From Cellulomonas xylanilytica (GTDB lineage: Bacteria; Actinomycetota; Actinomycetes; Actinomycetales; Cellulomonadaceae): DNA of 64,000 nt. The notes beneath the pieces were generated by a model. It was not told the origin of the DNA. It ran no database searches and saw only the letters and a list, made by a program, of their open reading frames with translations. Every line of letters starts with the position of its first letter. Positions within the stretch are counted from its first letter, which is position 1. The position numbers were made by a program, and so were the translations under genes. Of this stretch, positions 1-8,374 are shown one piece after another. The stretch covers positions 1-64,000 of the forward strand of contig NZ_BJUB01000016.1 of the NCBI RefSeq assembly GCF_007989805.1. Reading direction: 5' to 3'.

Positions 1-492
1 GACGTCTACCGCGGCACCACCCTGGTGGGCACCTCCACCACGACGAGCTACACCGTGACCGGCCTGACCGCCGCCACCGCGTACTCGTTCACGGTCCGTG
101 CCAAGGACGCCGCCGGCAACGTGTCGGCAGCGTCGGCGGCTGCCACGGCCACCACGCAGCCCGGTACCTCCACGGGTGCGTGCTCGGTCAAGTACACGGC
201 GAACAGCTGGAACTCGGGCTTCACGGCCTCGGTGAAGGTCACCAACACCGGGACCACCGCCCTGTCGGCCTGGAGCCTCGGCTTCTCGTTCGCCAACGGC
301 CAGAAGGTCACCCAGGGCTGGAGCGCCGACTGGTCGCAGTCGGGGACGACCGTGACGGCGAAGAACGCGGCCTGGAACGGCACGCTCGCTGCCGGCCAGT
401 CCGTGGACATCGGCTTCAACGGCTCGCACTCCGGCACCAACAACGCACCCACGGCCTTCACGGTCAACGGTGCAGCCTGCACCAACGCCTGA
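1..492 (+). CDS. C-terminal end of a secreted FN3-CBM2 protein, probably a cellulase (5' truncated)
   Basis: The reading frame is already open at base 1 and ends at TGA 490-492, so only the last 163 residues are visible. The first ~55 residues are the second half of a fibronectin type III module (SYTVTGL, FTVRAKDAAGN). The last ~103 are a family 2 carbohydrate-binding module, from CSVKYTANSWNSGF to the closing GAAC, with the usual terminal cysteine pair and conserved tryptophans. CBM2 binds crystalline cellulose. The catalytic domain lies outside the window, so the enzyme class is unknown; in Cellulomonas such tails occur on GH5, GH6, GH9 and GH48 enzymes. The tail closely resembles that of the next gene. 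Confidence 0.9.
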   Translation, partial: DVYRGTTLVGTSTTTSYTVTGLTAATAYSFTVRAKDAAGNVSAASAAATATTQPGTSTGACSVKYTANSWNSGFTASVKVTNTGTTALSAWSLGFSFANGQKVTQGWSADWSQSGTTVTAKNAAWNGTLAAGQSVDIGFNGSHSGTNNAPTAFTVNGAACTNA

Positions 493-503
493 CCCAGTGG
501 CAC

Positions 504-541
504 GACGAGCGGGGGTCCTCCACGGAGGGCCCCCGCTCGTC
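504..541 (+). terminator. Hairpin terminator after the first FN3-CBM2 gene
   Basis: Twelve-base perfect inverted repeat (504-515 pairs with 530-541, arm GACGAGCGGGGG) starting 11 bases after the stop codon. There is no T-run, as for most strong hairpins in this window. Confidence 0.75.
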
Positions 542-579
542 ATGCCGGGACACCCAGCCGTCAGAACCTGAGGAGAACC

Positions 580-2808
580 GTGTCTTCCACCCACCGCCTG
601 CGCGCGATAGCCACGAGCGTCGCCGCCACGGCCGCGCTGGCCGCACCACTCGTGCTCGGAGCCGTTCCCGCCTACGCCGCCCCGGGCGACGACTGGCTGC
701 ACGTCTCCGGCAACAAGATCGTCGACGAGTCCGGCAAGGAGGTGCTGCTCACCGGGACCAACTGGTTCGGGTTCAACGCGAGCGAGCGCGTCTTCCACGG
801 GCTCTGGTCCGCGAACATCACCACGATCACCAAGAGCATGGCCGACCGCGGCATCAACACCGTGCGCGTGCCGATCTCGACGCAGCTGCTGCTCGAGTGG
901 AAGGCGGGGACGTTCCTCAAGCCGAACGTCAACACGTACGCCAACCCCGAGCTCGAGGGCAAGAACAGCCTGCAGATCTTCGACTACTGGCTGACGCTCT
1001 GCGAGAAGTACGGCATCAAGGTCTTCCTCGACGTGCACAGCGCCGAGGCGGACAACGCGGGCCACGTGTACCCGGTCTGGTGGAAGGGCGCCATCACGAC
1101 CGAGGACGTGTACGCGGGCTGGGAGTGGGTGGCCGAGCGCTACAAGAACAACGACACGATGATCGGCGCGGACCTCAAGAACGAGCCGCACGGCACGCAG
1201 GGGTCCGCCGAGCGGGCCAAGTGGGACGGCTCGACCGACAAGGACAACTTCAAGCACTTCGCGGAGACGGCCGGCCGCAAGATCCTGGCCATCAACCCGA
1301 ACTGGCTGATCTTCGTCGAGGGCGTCGAGGTGTACCCGAAGGAGGGTGTGCCGTGGACGTCGACGGGCCTGACGGACTACCACGGCACGTGGTGGGGCGG
1401 GAACCTGCGCGGTGTGCGGGACTTCCCGATCAACCTCGGGGCCAACCAGGACCAGCTCGTCTACTCCCCCCACGACTACGGACCGCTCGTCTTCGAGCAG
1501 AAGTGGTTCCAGGGCACGTGGGACCGCTCGACCCTCGAGCGCGACGTGTGGGACCCGAACTGGCTGTACCTGCACAAGGAGAACACCGCACCGCTGCTCA
1601 TCGGCGAGTGGGGCGGCTTCATGGACGGCGGCCGCAACGAGAAGTGGATGGTCGCCATCCGCGACCTCATCGTCGACCGTCGGCTGAGCCACACGTTCTG
1701 GGTGCTCAACCCGAACTCCGGTGACACCGGCGGTCTGCTCGGCTACGACTGGGCCACGTGGGACGAGGCGAAGTACGCGCTGCTCAAGCCGTCGCTGTGG
1801 CAGGACGGTGGCAAGTTCGTCGGCCTCGACCACCAGGTGCCGCTCGGTGGGGTCGGGAGCACCACCGGCAAGTCCGTGTCGGACGTCGGCGGGCAGCCCG
1901 GTGACACCACCGCGCCGTCCGTGCCGGCGAACCTGGCCGCCGGCACCGCGACGGCGACGAGCATCCCGCTGACGTGGTCGGCCTCGACCGACAACGCCGG
2001 GGGCTCCGGCGTCTCCGGCTACCAGGTGTACCTGGGCACGGCGCTGGTCGGCAGCACGACGTCGACGAGCCTGACGGTCACGGGGCTGGCGGCCGACACG
2101 GCGTACCAGTTCTCGGTGCGCGCGAAGGACGTCGCCGGGAACGTGTCCGCGACCTCCGCCGCCGTCACCGCACGGACCGCGGCCGGCTCCGGGTCGGACA
2201 CCGTCGCGCCGAGCGTCCCGACAGGGCTCGAGGCGGGGACCGCGACGACGACGTCGATCCCGCTGCGGTGGACCGCGTCGACCGACAACACGGGCGGCTC
2301 GGGTGTGGCCGGCTACGACGTGTACCGCGCCGGCACCCTGGTCGGCAGCAGCGCCACCCCCAGCTACACGGCCACGGGTCTGGCCGCGGGGACGTCGTAC
2401 GTGTTCACCGTCGTCGCGAAGGACGCAGCCGGCAACCGGTCGGCCGCGTCGTCGGCACTGACGGCGTACACCGCCCCGGACGTGGCCACCGGCTCGTGCT
2501 CGGTCACGTACACGGCGAACAGCTGGAGCACCGGGTTCACCGGCGCGATCCGGATCACGAACACCGGGACCAGCCCGCTGGCCGGGTGGTCGCTCGCGTT
2601 CACCTACGCGAACGGCCAGAAGGTCACGCAGGGCTGGAGTGCCACGTGGGCGCAGACCGGCTCGGCGGTCACCGCGACCGGGGTCGCGTGGAACTCGACG
2701 CTGGCGCCGGGCGCGAGCACCGAGATCGGCTTCAACGGCACCCACTCCGGCACGAACACGGCACCGACCGCGTTCACGGTGAACGGCGCCACCTGCACGG
2801 TGCGGTGA
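580..2808 (+). CDS. cenD: Secreted endo-1,4-beta-glucanase, GH5-FN3-FN3-CBM2 (CenD-like)
   Basis: Cleaves internal beta-1,4 links in cellulose outside the cell. GTG start 580 follows AGGAGA (571-576). The 742 residues begin with a signal peptide ending near residue 34 (AYA-AP). The GH5 barrel covers about 36-420: acid/base E202 in LKNEPHG and nucleophile E343 in LIGEWGG are both present, so it should be active. Two FN3 modules (about 443-535 and 539-634) and a CBM2 (638-742) follow. Order and length match C. fimi endoglucanase D, hence the symbol. Only 87 bases separate it from the previous gene, including that gene's terminator, and I see no clear promoter, so read-through or a short promoter near 545-575 is possible. 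Confidence 0.93.
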   Translation: MSSTHRLRAIATSVAATAALAAPLVLGAVPAYAAPGDDWLHVSGNKIVDESGKEVLLTGTNWFGFNASERVFHGLWSANITTITKSMADRGINTVRVPISTQLLLEWKAGTFLKPNVNTYANPELEGKNSLQIFDYWLTLCEKYGIKVFLDVHSAEADNAGHVYPVWWKGAITTEDVYAGWEWVAERYKNNDTMIGADLKNEPHGTQGSAERAKWDGSTDKDNFKHFAETAGRKILAINPNWLIFVEGVEVYPKEGVPWTSTGLTDYHGTWWGGNLRGVRDFPINLGANQDQLVYSPHDYGPLVFEQKWFQGTWDRSTLERDVWDPNWLYLHKENTAPLLIGEWGGFMDGGRNEKWMVAIRDLIVDRRLSHTFWVLNPNSGDTGGLLGYDWATWDEAKYALLKPSLWQDGGKFVGLDHQVPLGGVGSTTGKSVSDVGGQPGDTTAPSVPANLAAGTATATSIPLTWSASTDNAGGSGVSGYQVYLGTALVGSTTSTSLTVTGLAADTAYQFSVRAKDVAGNVSATSAAVTARTAAGSGSDTVAPSVPTGLEAGTATTTSIPLRWTASTDNTGGSGVAGYDVYRAGTLVGSSATPSYTATGLAAGTSYVFTVVAKDAAGNRSAASSALTAYTAPDVATGSCSVTYTANSWSTGFTGAIRITNTGTSPLAGWSLAFTYANGQKVTQGWSATWAQTGSAVTATGVAWNSTLAPGASTEIGFNGTHSGTNTAPTAFTVNGATCTVR

Positions 2809-2814
2809 CCGGTC

Positions 2815-2850
2815 GACGCGCGGGGGTCCGTCACCGGACCCCCGCGCGTC
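2815..2850. terminator. Bidirectional hairpin terminator between cenD and the threonine aldolase gene
   Basis: Fifteen-base perfect stem (2815-2829 with 2836-2850, arm GACGCGCGGGGGTCC) and a six-base loop. It sits between converging genes and touches the aldolase stop codon (2849-2851), so it can serve both strands. Confidence 0.8.
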
Positions 2851-3895
2851 AGCCCACCGCGTCGGCGACCGCGGCCACGAGCTCCTCGACGTCGGTCTCC
2901 GTGGTGTCGAACGAGCACATCAGCCGGACCTCGCCGGTCTCGACGATCCAGTCGTAGAAGCGCCACCGCCGGCGCAGGATGTCGGCGACCCCCGGCGGGA
3001 AGATCACGAAGACGCCGTTCGCCTGGGTCGGGCGGGTCACCTGCACGCCCGGCAGGTCCGCGATCCCGGCACGCAGGCGCGCCGCCATCGCGTTGGCGTG
3101 CTGGGCGGACCGCAACCACAGGTCCCCCTCGTACAGGGCGACCAGCTGGGCGGACACGAAGCGCATCTTCGAGGCGAGCTGCATGTCCATCTTGCGCAGG
3201 TAGGTCAGGCCCCCGTCCGCCGTGGGGTCGAGGACCACGACCGCCTCGCCGTACAGCAGGCCGTTCTTGGTGCCGCCGAGCGACAGCAGGTCGACGCCCG
3301 CGTCGGTGGTGAACGCGCGCAGCGGCACGCCGAGGCTGGCGGCCGCGTTCGAGATCCGGGCACCGTCGACGTGCAGGCGGAGCCCGTGCTCGTGCGCCTG
3401 GTCGGCCAGGGCGCGCACCTCGTCGGGGGTGTACAGCGTGCCCAGCTCGGTCGACTGGGTGATCGACACGACCCCCGGCTGGGCGCGGTGCTCGTCGCCG
3501 AAGCCCCATGCCTGCGTCGCGACGAGCTCCGGGGTCAGCTTGCCGTCGGGCGTCGGGACGGTGAGCAGCTTGATGCCGCCCATCCGCTCCGGGGCGCCGT
3601 TCTCGTCGGTGTGGATGTGCGCCGTGTCCGCGCACACCACGGCGCCCCACCGCGGCAGGACGGACTGCAGGGACAGCACGTTGGCGCCGGTCCCGTTGAA
3701 GACGGGGAAGACCGTGGCCCCCTCGCCGAAGTGCTGGGCGACCACCTCGTGCAGGCGGGAGGTGTAGACGTCCTCGCCGTACGCGGTCTGGTGGCCGCCG
3801 TTGGCCTCGGCGATCGCGGCGAGCACCTCGGGGTGCACCCCCGCGTAGTTGTCGGAGGCGAAGTCGCGGCGGTCGGCATCGTGCAGTCGGGTCAC
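2849..3895 (-). CDS. ltaE: Low-specificity L-threonine aldolase (PLP enzyme)
   Basis: Splits L-threonine or allo-threonine into glycine and acetaldehyde in the cytoplasm. The 348 residues cover the whole fold-type I enzyme: the substrate-loop start DFASDNYAGVHPEV, H93 in CADTAHIH stacking on the cofactor, D177 in HVDGARI holding the pyridine nitrogen, and Schiff-base lysine K210 in SLGGTKNG. GTG start at 3895. It converges on cenD through a shared hairpin. The divergent neighbour is a membrane protein 84 bases away with no obvious functional link. Beta-eliminating lyases are related, but the length and GGTKNG motif favour threonine aldolase. Confidence 0.88.
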   Translation of the reverse strand: MTRLHDADRRDFASDNYAGVHPEVLAAIAEANGGHQTAYGEDVYTSRLHEVVAQHFGEGATVFPVFNGTGANVLSLQSVLPRWGAVVCADTAHIHTDENGAPERMGGIKLLTVPTPDGKLTPELVATQAWGFGDEHRAQPGVVSITQSTELGTLYTPDEVRALADQAHEHGLRLHVDGARISNAAASLGVPLRAFTTDAGVDLLSLGGTKNGLLYGEAVVVLDPTADGGLTYLRKMDMQLASKMRFVSAQLVALYEGDLWLRSAQHANAMAARLRAGIADLPGVQVTRPTQANGVFVIFPPGVADILRRRWRFYDWIVETGEVRLMCSFDTTETDVEELVAAVADAVG

Positions 3896-3979
3896 GGGAA
3901 CAGTCTCTCCGACGTCTGCCGTTCACCTGCGCACGACGGGCGAGTGCGGCATGATCCGTGCAGACCTGAGGAGGACGAC

Positions 3980-4471
3980 GTGCACGAGCACGAGGCGCAG
4001 CCGGGCGACGACGGCCGGGACGAGACCCACAACGAGCGAGCGGACCGCAACTGGAACGAGCTGCTCCAGGAGCTGCGCGTCACGCAGACGGGCACGCAGA
4101 TCCTCACGGGATTCCTGCTCACCATCCCGTTCCAGCAGCGGTTCGAGGACCTCGACGCCTACCAGAAGGATCTCTACCTGGTGCTCGTCGTCCTCGCGGT
4201 GCTGGCGACAGCGCTGTTCGTCGCGCCGGTGAGCCTGCACCGGGTGCTCTTCCGCCGCCGGCTCAAGCCCGAGCTCGTGACCGCCGGGAACCGGTTCGCG
4301 CGAGCGGGTCTGGTGGTCCTCGCGCTCGTGATGGCGGGCAGCGCGATGCTGATCTTCGACGTCGTGCTGACGCGTGAGGCCGGCATCACCGTCGGGATCT
4401 CCTCGATCGTGCTCCTCGTCGCGTCCTGGTGGGTGGTGCCCAAGCTGCTGGCCAGGCGCGCGCCGGACTGA
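3980..4471 (+). CDS. DUF6328 family four-helix membrane protein
   Basis: Start GTG 3980 is chosen because GAGGAGG (3969-3975) lies just upstream; longer in-frame openings run antisense to the aldolase gene. The 163 residues have a charged acidic N-terminus (about 1-30), then LRVTQTGTQILTGFLLTIPF and about four hydrophobic helices (near 45-60, 68-90, 112-132, 138-155), ending in a basic tail. This matches the actinobacterial DUF6328 family, whose role is not established. It converges on the Fur-family gene with ten bases between the stops. Inner-membrane location is inferred from the helices. Confidence 0.75.
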   Translation: MHEHEAQPGDDGRDETHNERADRNWNELLQELRVTQTGTQILTGFLLTIPFQQRFEDLDAYQKDLYLVLVVLAVLATALFVAPVSLHRVLFRRRLKPELVTAGNRFARAGLVVLALVMAGSAMLIFDVVLTREAGITVGISSIVLLVASWWVVPKLLARRAPD

Positions 4472-4481
4472 CTCGCGGCCG

Positions 4482-4886
4482 TCAGGACGCAGCGGCCGCC
4501 CGGCACGTGGAGCAGGTGCCGACCAGCTCGATCGTGTGGTCGACGTCGTCGAACCCGTGCGCGGCACCGACCTGCGCAGCCCAGGCCTCGGCCTGACCGG
4601 CCTCGATCTCGACCGTGCGCCCGCAGCTGCGGCAGACCAGGTGGTGGTGGTGGCTGCGCTGCTCGCAGCGGCGGTAGACCGACTCCCCGTCCTCGGTGCG
4701 CAGCACGTCGACGTCGCCGTGCTCGGACAGGCTCTGCACGGCCCGGTACACGGTGGCCAGCCCGACGCTCGACCCGCGGGCCCGGAGCATCTCGTGCAGC
4801 TGCTGGGCACTGCGGAACTCGTCGACGTCCTCCAGCAGATCCAGGATCTCCGCCCGCTGCCGGGTCTGACGTGGGATCACGACCAT
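4482..4886 (-). CDS. Fur-family transcriptional repressor, probably Zur
   Basis: Metal-responsive DNA-binding repressor of 134 residues. ATG 4886 is chosen because GGAGAG sits seven bases upstream; an in-frame start 11 codons earlier would remove that ribosome site. The winged helix is at the N-terminus (TRQRAEILDLLEDVDEFRSA, then GLATVYRAVQSL). The C-terminal half carries metal ligands: SHHHHLVCRSC (a HHHH tract plus one CxxC) and a second CxxC in GTCSTC, forming the structural zinc site. The HHHH-LVC-CG pattern and actinobacterial context favour Zur (zinc) over FurA/PerR, but no zinc-uptake gene adjoins it. A palindrome over its own promoter suggests autoregulation. Confidence 0.82.
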   Translation of the reverse strand: MVVIPRQTRQRAEILDLLEDVDEFRSAQQLHEMLRARGSSVGLATVYRAVQSLSEHGDVDVLRTEDGESVYRRCEQRSHHHHLVCRSCGRTVEIEAGQAEAWAAQVGAAHGFDDVDHTIELVGTCSTCRAAAAS

Positions 4887-4907
4887 GGTGCCGCTCTCCT
4901 TCCTGAG

Positions 4908-4923
4908 AGTGGTTCCCACTATA
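4908..4923 (-). promoter_or_regulatory. Putative promoter and operator of the Fur/Zur gene
   Basis: Read on the minus strand, TATAGT (4923-4918) is a good -10 hexamer. It runs into an inverted repeat AGTGG-N3-CCACT (4908-4920), about 22-34 bases before the start codon. A palindrome covering -10 to +5 is typical of an autorepressor site. It does not match the Streptomyces/Mycobacterium Zur box, so the binding protein is an inference. Confidence 0.4.
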
Positions 4924-4926
4924 GCG

Positions 4927-4966
4927 CGAGCGAGCCCCCGACCCGTGAGGATCGGGGGCTCGCTCG
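4927..4966 (-). terminator. Hairpin terminator downstream of the HU gene
   Basis: Fifteen-base perfect stem (4927-4941 with 4952-4966, arm CGAGCGAGCCCCCGA) and a ten-base loop. It begins 12 bases past the HU stop and insulates the Fur/Zur promoter from HU transcription. Confidence 0.8.
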
Positions 4967-4977
4967 AGGTGCTGAGG

Positions 4978-5259
4978 TCAGCCCTGGACGGCGCGCTTGA
5001 GGGCGCTGCCGGCGGTGAGCTTCACGCGGTAGCCCGCGGGGATCTCCAGCTTCTCGCCCGTCTGGGGGTTGATGCCGGTGCGAGCACCACGCTCGGCGCG
5101 GGCCACGGCCAGGAAACCGGGGATCGTGACGGCCTCGCCGGCGGCGAGGTTCTCGACGAGAACCTCCTGGAAGGCCTTGAGGGCCTTGTCCGCGTCGGTG
5201 TTGGTCAGGCCGGTCTTGGCCGCGACGGCCTGGACGAGCTCGGTGCGGTTCACGCTCAC
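4978..5259 (-). CDS. hup: HU family histone-like DNA-binding protein
   Basis: Nucleoid protein that bends and compacts DNA as a dimer. The 93 residues are the plain 90-residue HU form: MSVNRTELVQAVAAKTGL, the GFL core, then the DNA-binding arm ERGARTGINPQTGEKLEIPA, whose R-x-G-x-NPQTG motif carries the intercalating proline. It lacks the long lysine/alanine tail of mycobacterial HupB. Start GTG 5259 with GGAG about eight bases upstream; the GTG two codons later is an alternative. It has its own promoter region upstream and a strong terminator downstream, so it is monocistronic. Confidence 0.95.
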   Translation of the reverse strand: MSVNRTELVQAVAAKTGLTNTDADKALKAFQEVLVENLAAGEAVTIPGFLAVARAERGARTGINPQTGEKLEIPAGYRVKLTAGSALKRAVQG

Positions 5260-5358
5260 TGGATGTGCTCCTCTGTGTTCACTCGGACATGCAGACCCTC
5301 TACCGGGCCGTTCCCTGCGCGCGCGGCAGTAGCCGCGAGCAACGGGGGCGATCGGCTG

Positions 5359-5389
5359 ACACTAACCCGGGAACCGCAGGAATTCCTGC
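5359..5389 (-). promoter_or_regulatory. Putative hup promoter with a 14-base palindrome
   Basis: On the minus strand TAGTGT (5364-5359) fits a TAnnnT -10. The -35 region is covered by the perfect palindrome GCAGGAATTCCTGC (5376-5389). Transcription would start about 95 bases before hup. The palindrome is probably an operator; the regulator is unknown. Confidence 0.4.
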
Positions 5390-5404
5390 ATAGGGCGTGT
5401 CGCG

Positions 5405-6448
5405 TCACCGGTGGGTACGCGCCAGGAGGTCCTCCACCGGCCAGGTCGTGATCACCCGCACGGGGTCCAGGTCGTGCTGCGCGGCACGCTCGCACCCTGC
5501 CCCCAGCCAGTCCAGCTGGCCGGGCGCGTGCGCGTCCGTGTCGATCGAGAAGTCGCAGCCCGTCTCGATCGCGATGGCCAGGAGGTCGTGCGGCGGGTCG
5601 AGGCGGTCCGGGCGGCAGTTGATCTCCACGGCGACACCGTGCTCGGCGCACGCGTCGAACACCGCGCGCGCGTCGAACTCGCTCTGCGGACGGCTCTTGC
5701 CCTTGACCTGGCGTCCCGTGCAGTGCCCCAGGACGTCGGTGCGGGGGTTGCTCACCGCCGCGATCATCCGGCGGGTCATGGGCCCGGACTCCATCCGGAG
5801 CTTGGAGTGGACCGACGCGACCACGACGTCGAGCTCGTCGAGCAGGTCCGGGTCCTGGTCCAGACCGCCGTCGTCGAGGATGTCGCACTCGATGCCGGTG
5901 AGAACGCGGAACGGGCCCACCACGCCGTTGAGCGCCCGGACCTGCTCCAGCTGGGCGCGCAGCCGGGCGGCGGAGAGCCCGTTGGCCACCGTCAGCCGGG
6001 GCGAGTGGTCGGTGATCGCCAGGTACTCGTGCCCGAGCTCGAGGGCCGCGAGGACCATCTCCTGGATCGGCGTGGCGCCGTCGGACGCCTCGGTGTGCGC
6101 GTGGAGGTCGCCGCGCAGCCGATCGCGGAGAGCGGCCGCGCGGGCGTCCACGTCCTGCCCCGCCGTCGCGTACTCCCGCTCGAGCGTGTCCAGGTACTCC
6201 ACCGGCTTGCCGCGCATCGCGTGCGCGATCACGTCCGCCGTGCGCGCCCCGACCGCCGGGAGGTCGGTGAGCGACCCCGACGCCGCCAACGCAGCCAGCC
6301 GGTCGGCGTCCTGGCGCTCGATGCTGCGCGCCGCCCCGCGGAACGCCTCGGCCCGGTAGCGGCTCGCCTGGGCGCGCTCCAGCAGGAACGCGATGCGGCG
6401 CAGGGCCGCGACGGCCTGCGACTGCCGGTCCGCTGACAGCCCGCTCAC
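5405..6448 (-). CDS. PHP-domain phosphoesterase with PolX-type N-terminal HhH domain
   Basis: The 347 residues resemble family X DNA polymerases with the palm and fingers removed. About 1-60 match the PolX 8-kDa start (RRIAFLLERA, YRAEAFRGAARSIE), about 61-85 hold a helix-hairpin-helix (LTDLPAVGARTADVIAHAMRG), and 110-345 form the PHP metal-phosphoesterase barrel with its ligand motifs in order: GDLHAHTEASDG, ITDHS, GIECDI, VASVHS, LGHCTGR, EINCRPDR, SIDTDAH. In bacterial PolX the PHP domain gives 3'-5' exonuclease or 3'-phosphatase activity, so DNA-end cleaning is likely. GTG 6448 overlaps the ku stop, and co-translation with ku supports a repair role. Histidinol-phosphatase is a less likely reading. 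Confidence 0.8.
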   Translation of the reverse strand: MSGLSADRQSQAVAALRRIAFLLERAQASRYRAEAFRGAARSIERQDADRLAALAASGSLTDLPAVGARTADVIAHAMRGKPVEYLDTLEREYATAGQDVDARAAALRDRLRGDLHAHTEASDGATPIQEMVLAALELGHEYLAITDHSPRLTVANGLSAARLRAQLEQVRALNGVVGPFRVLTGIECDILDDGGLDQDPDLLDELDVVVASVHSKLRMESGPMTRRMIAAVSNPRTDVLGHCTGRQVKGKSRPQSEFDARAVFDACAEHGVAVEINCRPDRLDPPHDLLAIAIETGCDFSIDTDAHAPGQLDWLGAGCERAAQHDLDPVRVITTWPVEDLLARTHR

Positions 6449-7362
6449 GACGCCTTGCGGCGCGTCTTGCGCGGCGTCGGCTCGTCCTCGTCGGCGTCGG
6501 CCTTCGCCTTCTTCGGCTTCGCCTTGGCCTTCGGCTTCTCGTCGGCCTCGGCCGCCGGCTCCTCACCGCGAGAGCCGCGGGCCTTCTCGACGCTGCGCTG
6601 CAGGGCCGCCAGCAGGTCGACGACGTCGCCCCCGCCGTCGCCCGCACCCTCCTCGCCGGCCGGCACGGGGACGGCCCGGGTGCTGCCCGACGAGACCTTG
6701 GCCTCGATCAGCTGCTCGAGCGCACCCGCGTAGCGGTCCTCGTACTGCGACGGGTCGAAGTCGGCGGCGAGCGACTCCACCAGCGACGCCGCCATCGCGA
6801 GCTCCTGGGGACGCACCGAGACGTCCTCCTCGAGGACCGGGAAGTCGGCCGCCCGCACCTCGTCGGGCCACAGGAGCGTCTGCATGACGATGACGTTGTC
6901 GCGCACCCGCAGGATCGCCATCGACTCGCGCTGCCGCAGCGCGACCTTCACCACGGCCACCCGGTCCGCCTGCTCGAGCGCCCCGCGCAGGAGCGCGTAC
7001 GGCTTGGCGGCGGTCTTCTCCGGCTCCAGGTAGTACGTCTTCTGCAGGAGGATCGGGTCCACCTGGTCCACCGGCACGAACTCGAGCACCTCGATCTCGC
7101 GCTCGGTGGACAGCGGGAGCGACTTGAAGTCCTCGTCCGTGAGGACGACGAGCTCGCCGTCGTCCGTCTCGTAGCCCTTCGCGATGTCCGACATCTCGAC
7201 CGGCTCGCCGTCGATGCTGCAGAACTTGCGGTAGCGGATGCGCCCGCCGTCCTCCTTGTGGACCTGGTGCAGCGTGACCTCGTGCTCCCCCGTCGCCGAG
7301 TACAGCCGCACCGGGACGTTGACCAGCCCGAAGGCGACCGCGCCCTTCCAGATCGCTCGCAT
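6445..7362 (-). CDS. ku: Ku, NHEJ DNA-end-binding protein
   Basis: Homodimeric ring that binds double-strand break ends and recruits LigD. The protein has 305 residues and begins with the family signature MRAIWKGAVAFGLVNVPVRLY; the bridge and ring region follow (KEDGGRIRYRKFC, GYETDDGELVVLTDEDF). The last ~30 residues are a lysine/alanine/acid tail (KPKAKAKPKKAKAD, then PRKTRRKAS), the variable basic extension that in some actinobacteria binds DNA or lets Ku thread inward. ATG 7362 lies 82 bases from the divergent ligase start, so both sides of the repair block may share a regulatory region. It overlaps the PHP gene by four bases. Confidence 0.95.
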   Translation of the reverse strand: MRAIWKGAVAFGLVNVPVRLYSATGEHEVTLHQVHKEDGGRIRYRKFCSIDGEPVEMSDIAKGYETDDGELVVLTDEDFKSLPLSTEREIEVLEFVPVDQVDPILLQKTYYLEPEKTAAKPYALLRGALEQADRVAVVKVALRQRESMAILRVRDNVIVMQTLLWPDEVRAADFPVLEEDVSVRPQELAMAASLVESLAADFDPSQYEDRYAGALEQLIEAKVSSGSTRAVPVPAGEEGAGDGGGDVVDLLAALQRSVEKARGSRGEEPAAEADEKPKAKAKPKKAKADADEDEPTPRKTRRKAS

Positions 7363-7444
7363 GGCCGTGTCCTCCAGTGATGGCTGCTGGGCGGGTTGGG
7401 ACGAAGCCGCGCCCGGCGCGGCTCGCTATGGGCAGGATGGACCC

Positions 7445-8374
7445 GTGGAGCCCATGCTCGCCACCCCTGCGGCCGGTCCGGCGGAGCTTCCGCGCGGGCC
7501 CGCGTGGGCGTACGAGGTGAAGTGGGACGGGGTCCGCGCGCTCGCGGACACCACGTCGGACCGACTGCGTCTGTGGAGCCGCAACGAGCGCGAGATCACG
7601 GCGGCGTACCCGGAGCTGCAGGGTCTGGCGGCGCTGCCGGGCGCGCTTCTCGACGGCGAGATCGTGCTGATGGCGGACGGGATCCCGTCCTTCACCGCCC
7701 TAGCGGAGCGCATGCACGTGCGGGATCCACGCCGTGCGGAGGCCCTCGCCGCCCAGCGACCGGTCACGTTCCTCGTGTTCGACGTCCTCCGGCTGGACGG
7801 CATCGACCTCACCCGGAGCACCTACGACGAGCGCCGCGACACGCTGGCCCGGCTCGCGCTCCCCGACCGGGTCGAGCTCTCCCCCGTCTACCCGGACGGG
7901 CAGGAGCTGTGGGAGGTCACCAAGCAGCTCGGGCTCGAGGGCGTCGTCGCCAAGCGCCGCTCGTCGCCGTACGTGCCCGGACGACGTTCACCCGACTGGG
8001 TCAAGGCACCGCACCGCCGCACGCGCACCGCGCTCGTCGGGGGCTGGCGCGAGGAGACGAACGGGTCGGGCCGCATGGGTGCCGTGCTCTTCGGCGCCCG
8101 GGACGCCGCCGGGGACCTGCGCTTCCTCGGCCGTGCGGGCAGCGGCCTGACGGGCCGACGTGCCGCCGAGCTGCAGAAGCTCCTCGTGCCGCGCGACAAC
8201 TCCCCGTTCGACGACGAGGTGCCGGCCGTCGACGCCCGGGGCACGCGGTGGTGCGAGCCGACCGTCGTCCTCGATGTCCTCTACCTCGCGCGCAACCCGA
8301 CCGGTCGGCTGCGCCAGCCGGTCGTGCGAGCCGTCCGCACCGACACCGACGCCGACCCGTGGGAGCAGCAGTGA
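7445..8374 (+). CDS. ligD: ATP-dependent DNA ligase (LigD ligase domain as a separate protein)
   Basis: Seals nicks with ATP during end joining. The nucleotidyltransferase domain comes first, with the adenylated lysine K26 in EVKWDG (KxDG motif I), then SRNEREIT, LLDGEIV, FDVLRLDG, EGVVAKR and WVKAP (motifs III-V). The OB-fold follows (about 200-309, GGWREETNGSGRMGAVLFG, WCEPTVVLDVLYLARN). Start GTG 7445 (VEPMLATP) is chosen at the usual domain boundary; ATG 7454 is the alternative. At 309 residues it is only the ligase module. The polymerase module is the next gene, overlapping by four bases, and no phosphoesterase domain is present in either. Confidence 0.9.
   Translation: MEPMLATPAAGPAELPRGPAWAYEVKWDGVRALADTTSDRLRLWSRNEREITAAYPELQGLAALPGALLDGEIVLMADGIPSFTALAERMHVRDPRRAEALAAQRPVTFLVFDVLRLDGIDLTRSTYDERRDTLARLALPDRVELSPVYPDGQELWEVTKQLGLEGVVAKRRSSPYVPGRRSPDWVKAPHRRTRTALVGGWREETNGSGRMGAVLFGARDAAGDLRFLGRAGSGLTGRRAAELQKLLVPRDNSPFDDEVPAVDARGTRWCEPTVVLDVLYLARNPTGRLRQPVVRAVRTDTDADPWEQQ

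Noticed and set aside
180..1724. Overlapping plus-strand frame inside cenD
   Set aside because: Out of frame with the GH5 active-site residues; Arg/His-rich with no ribosome site.
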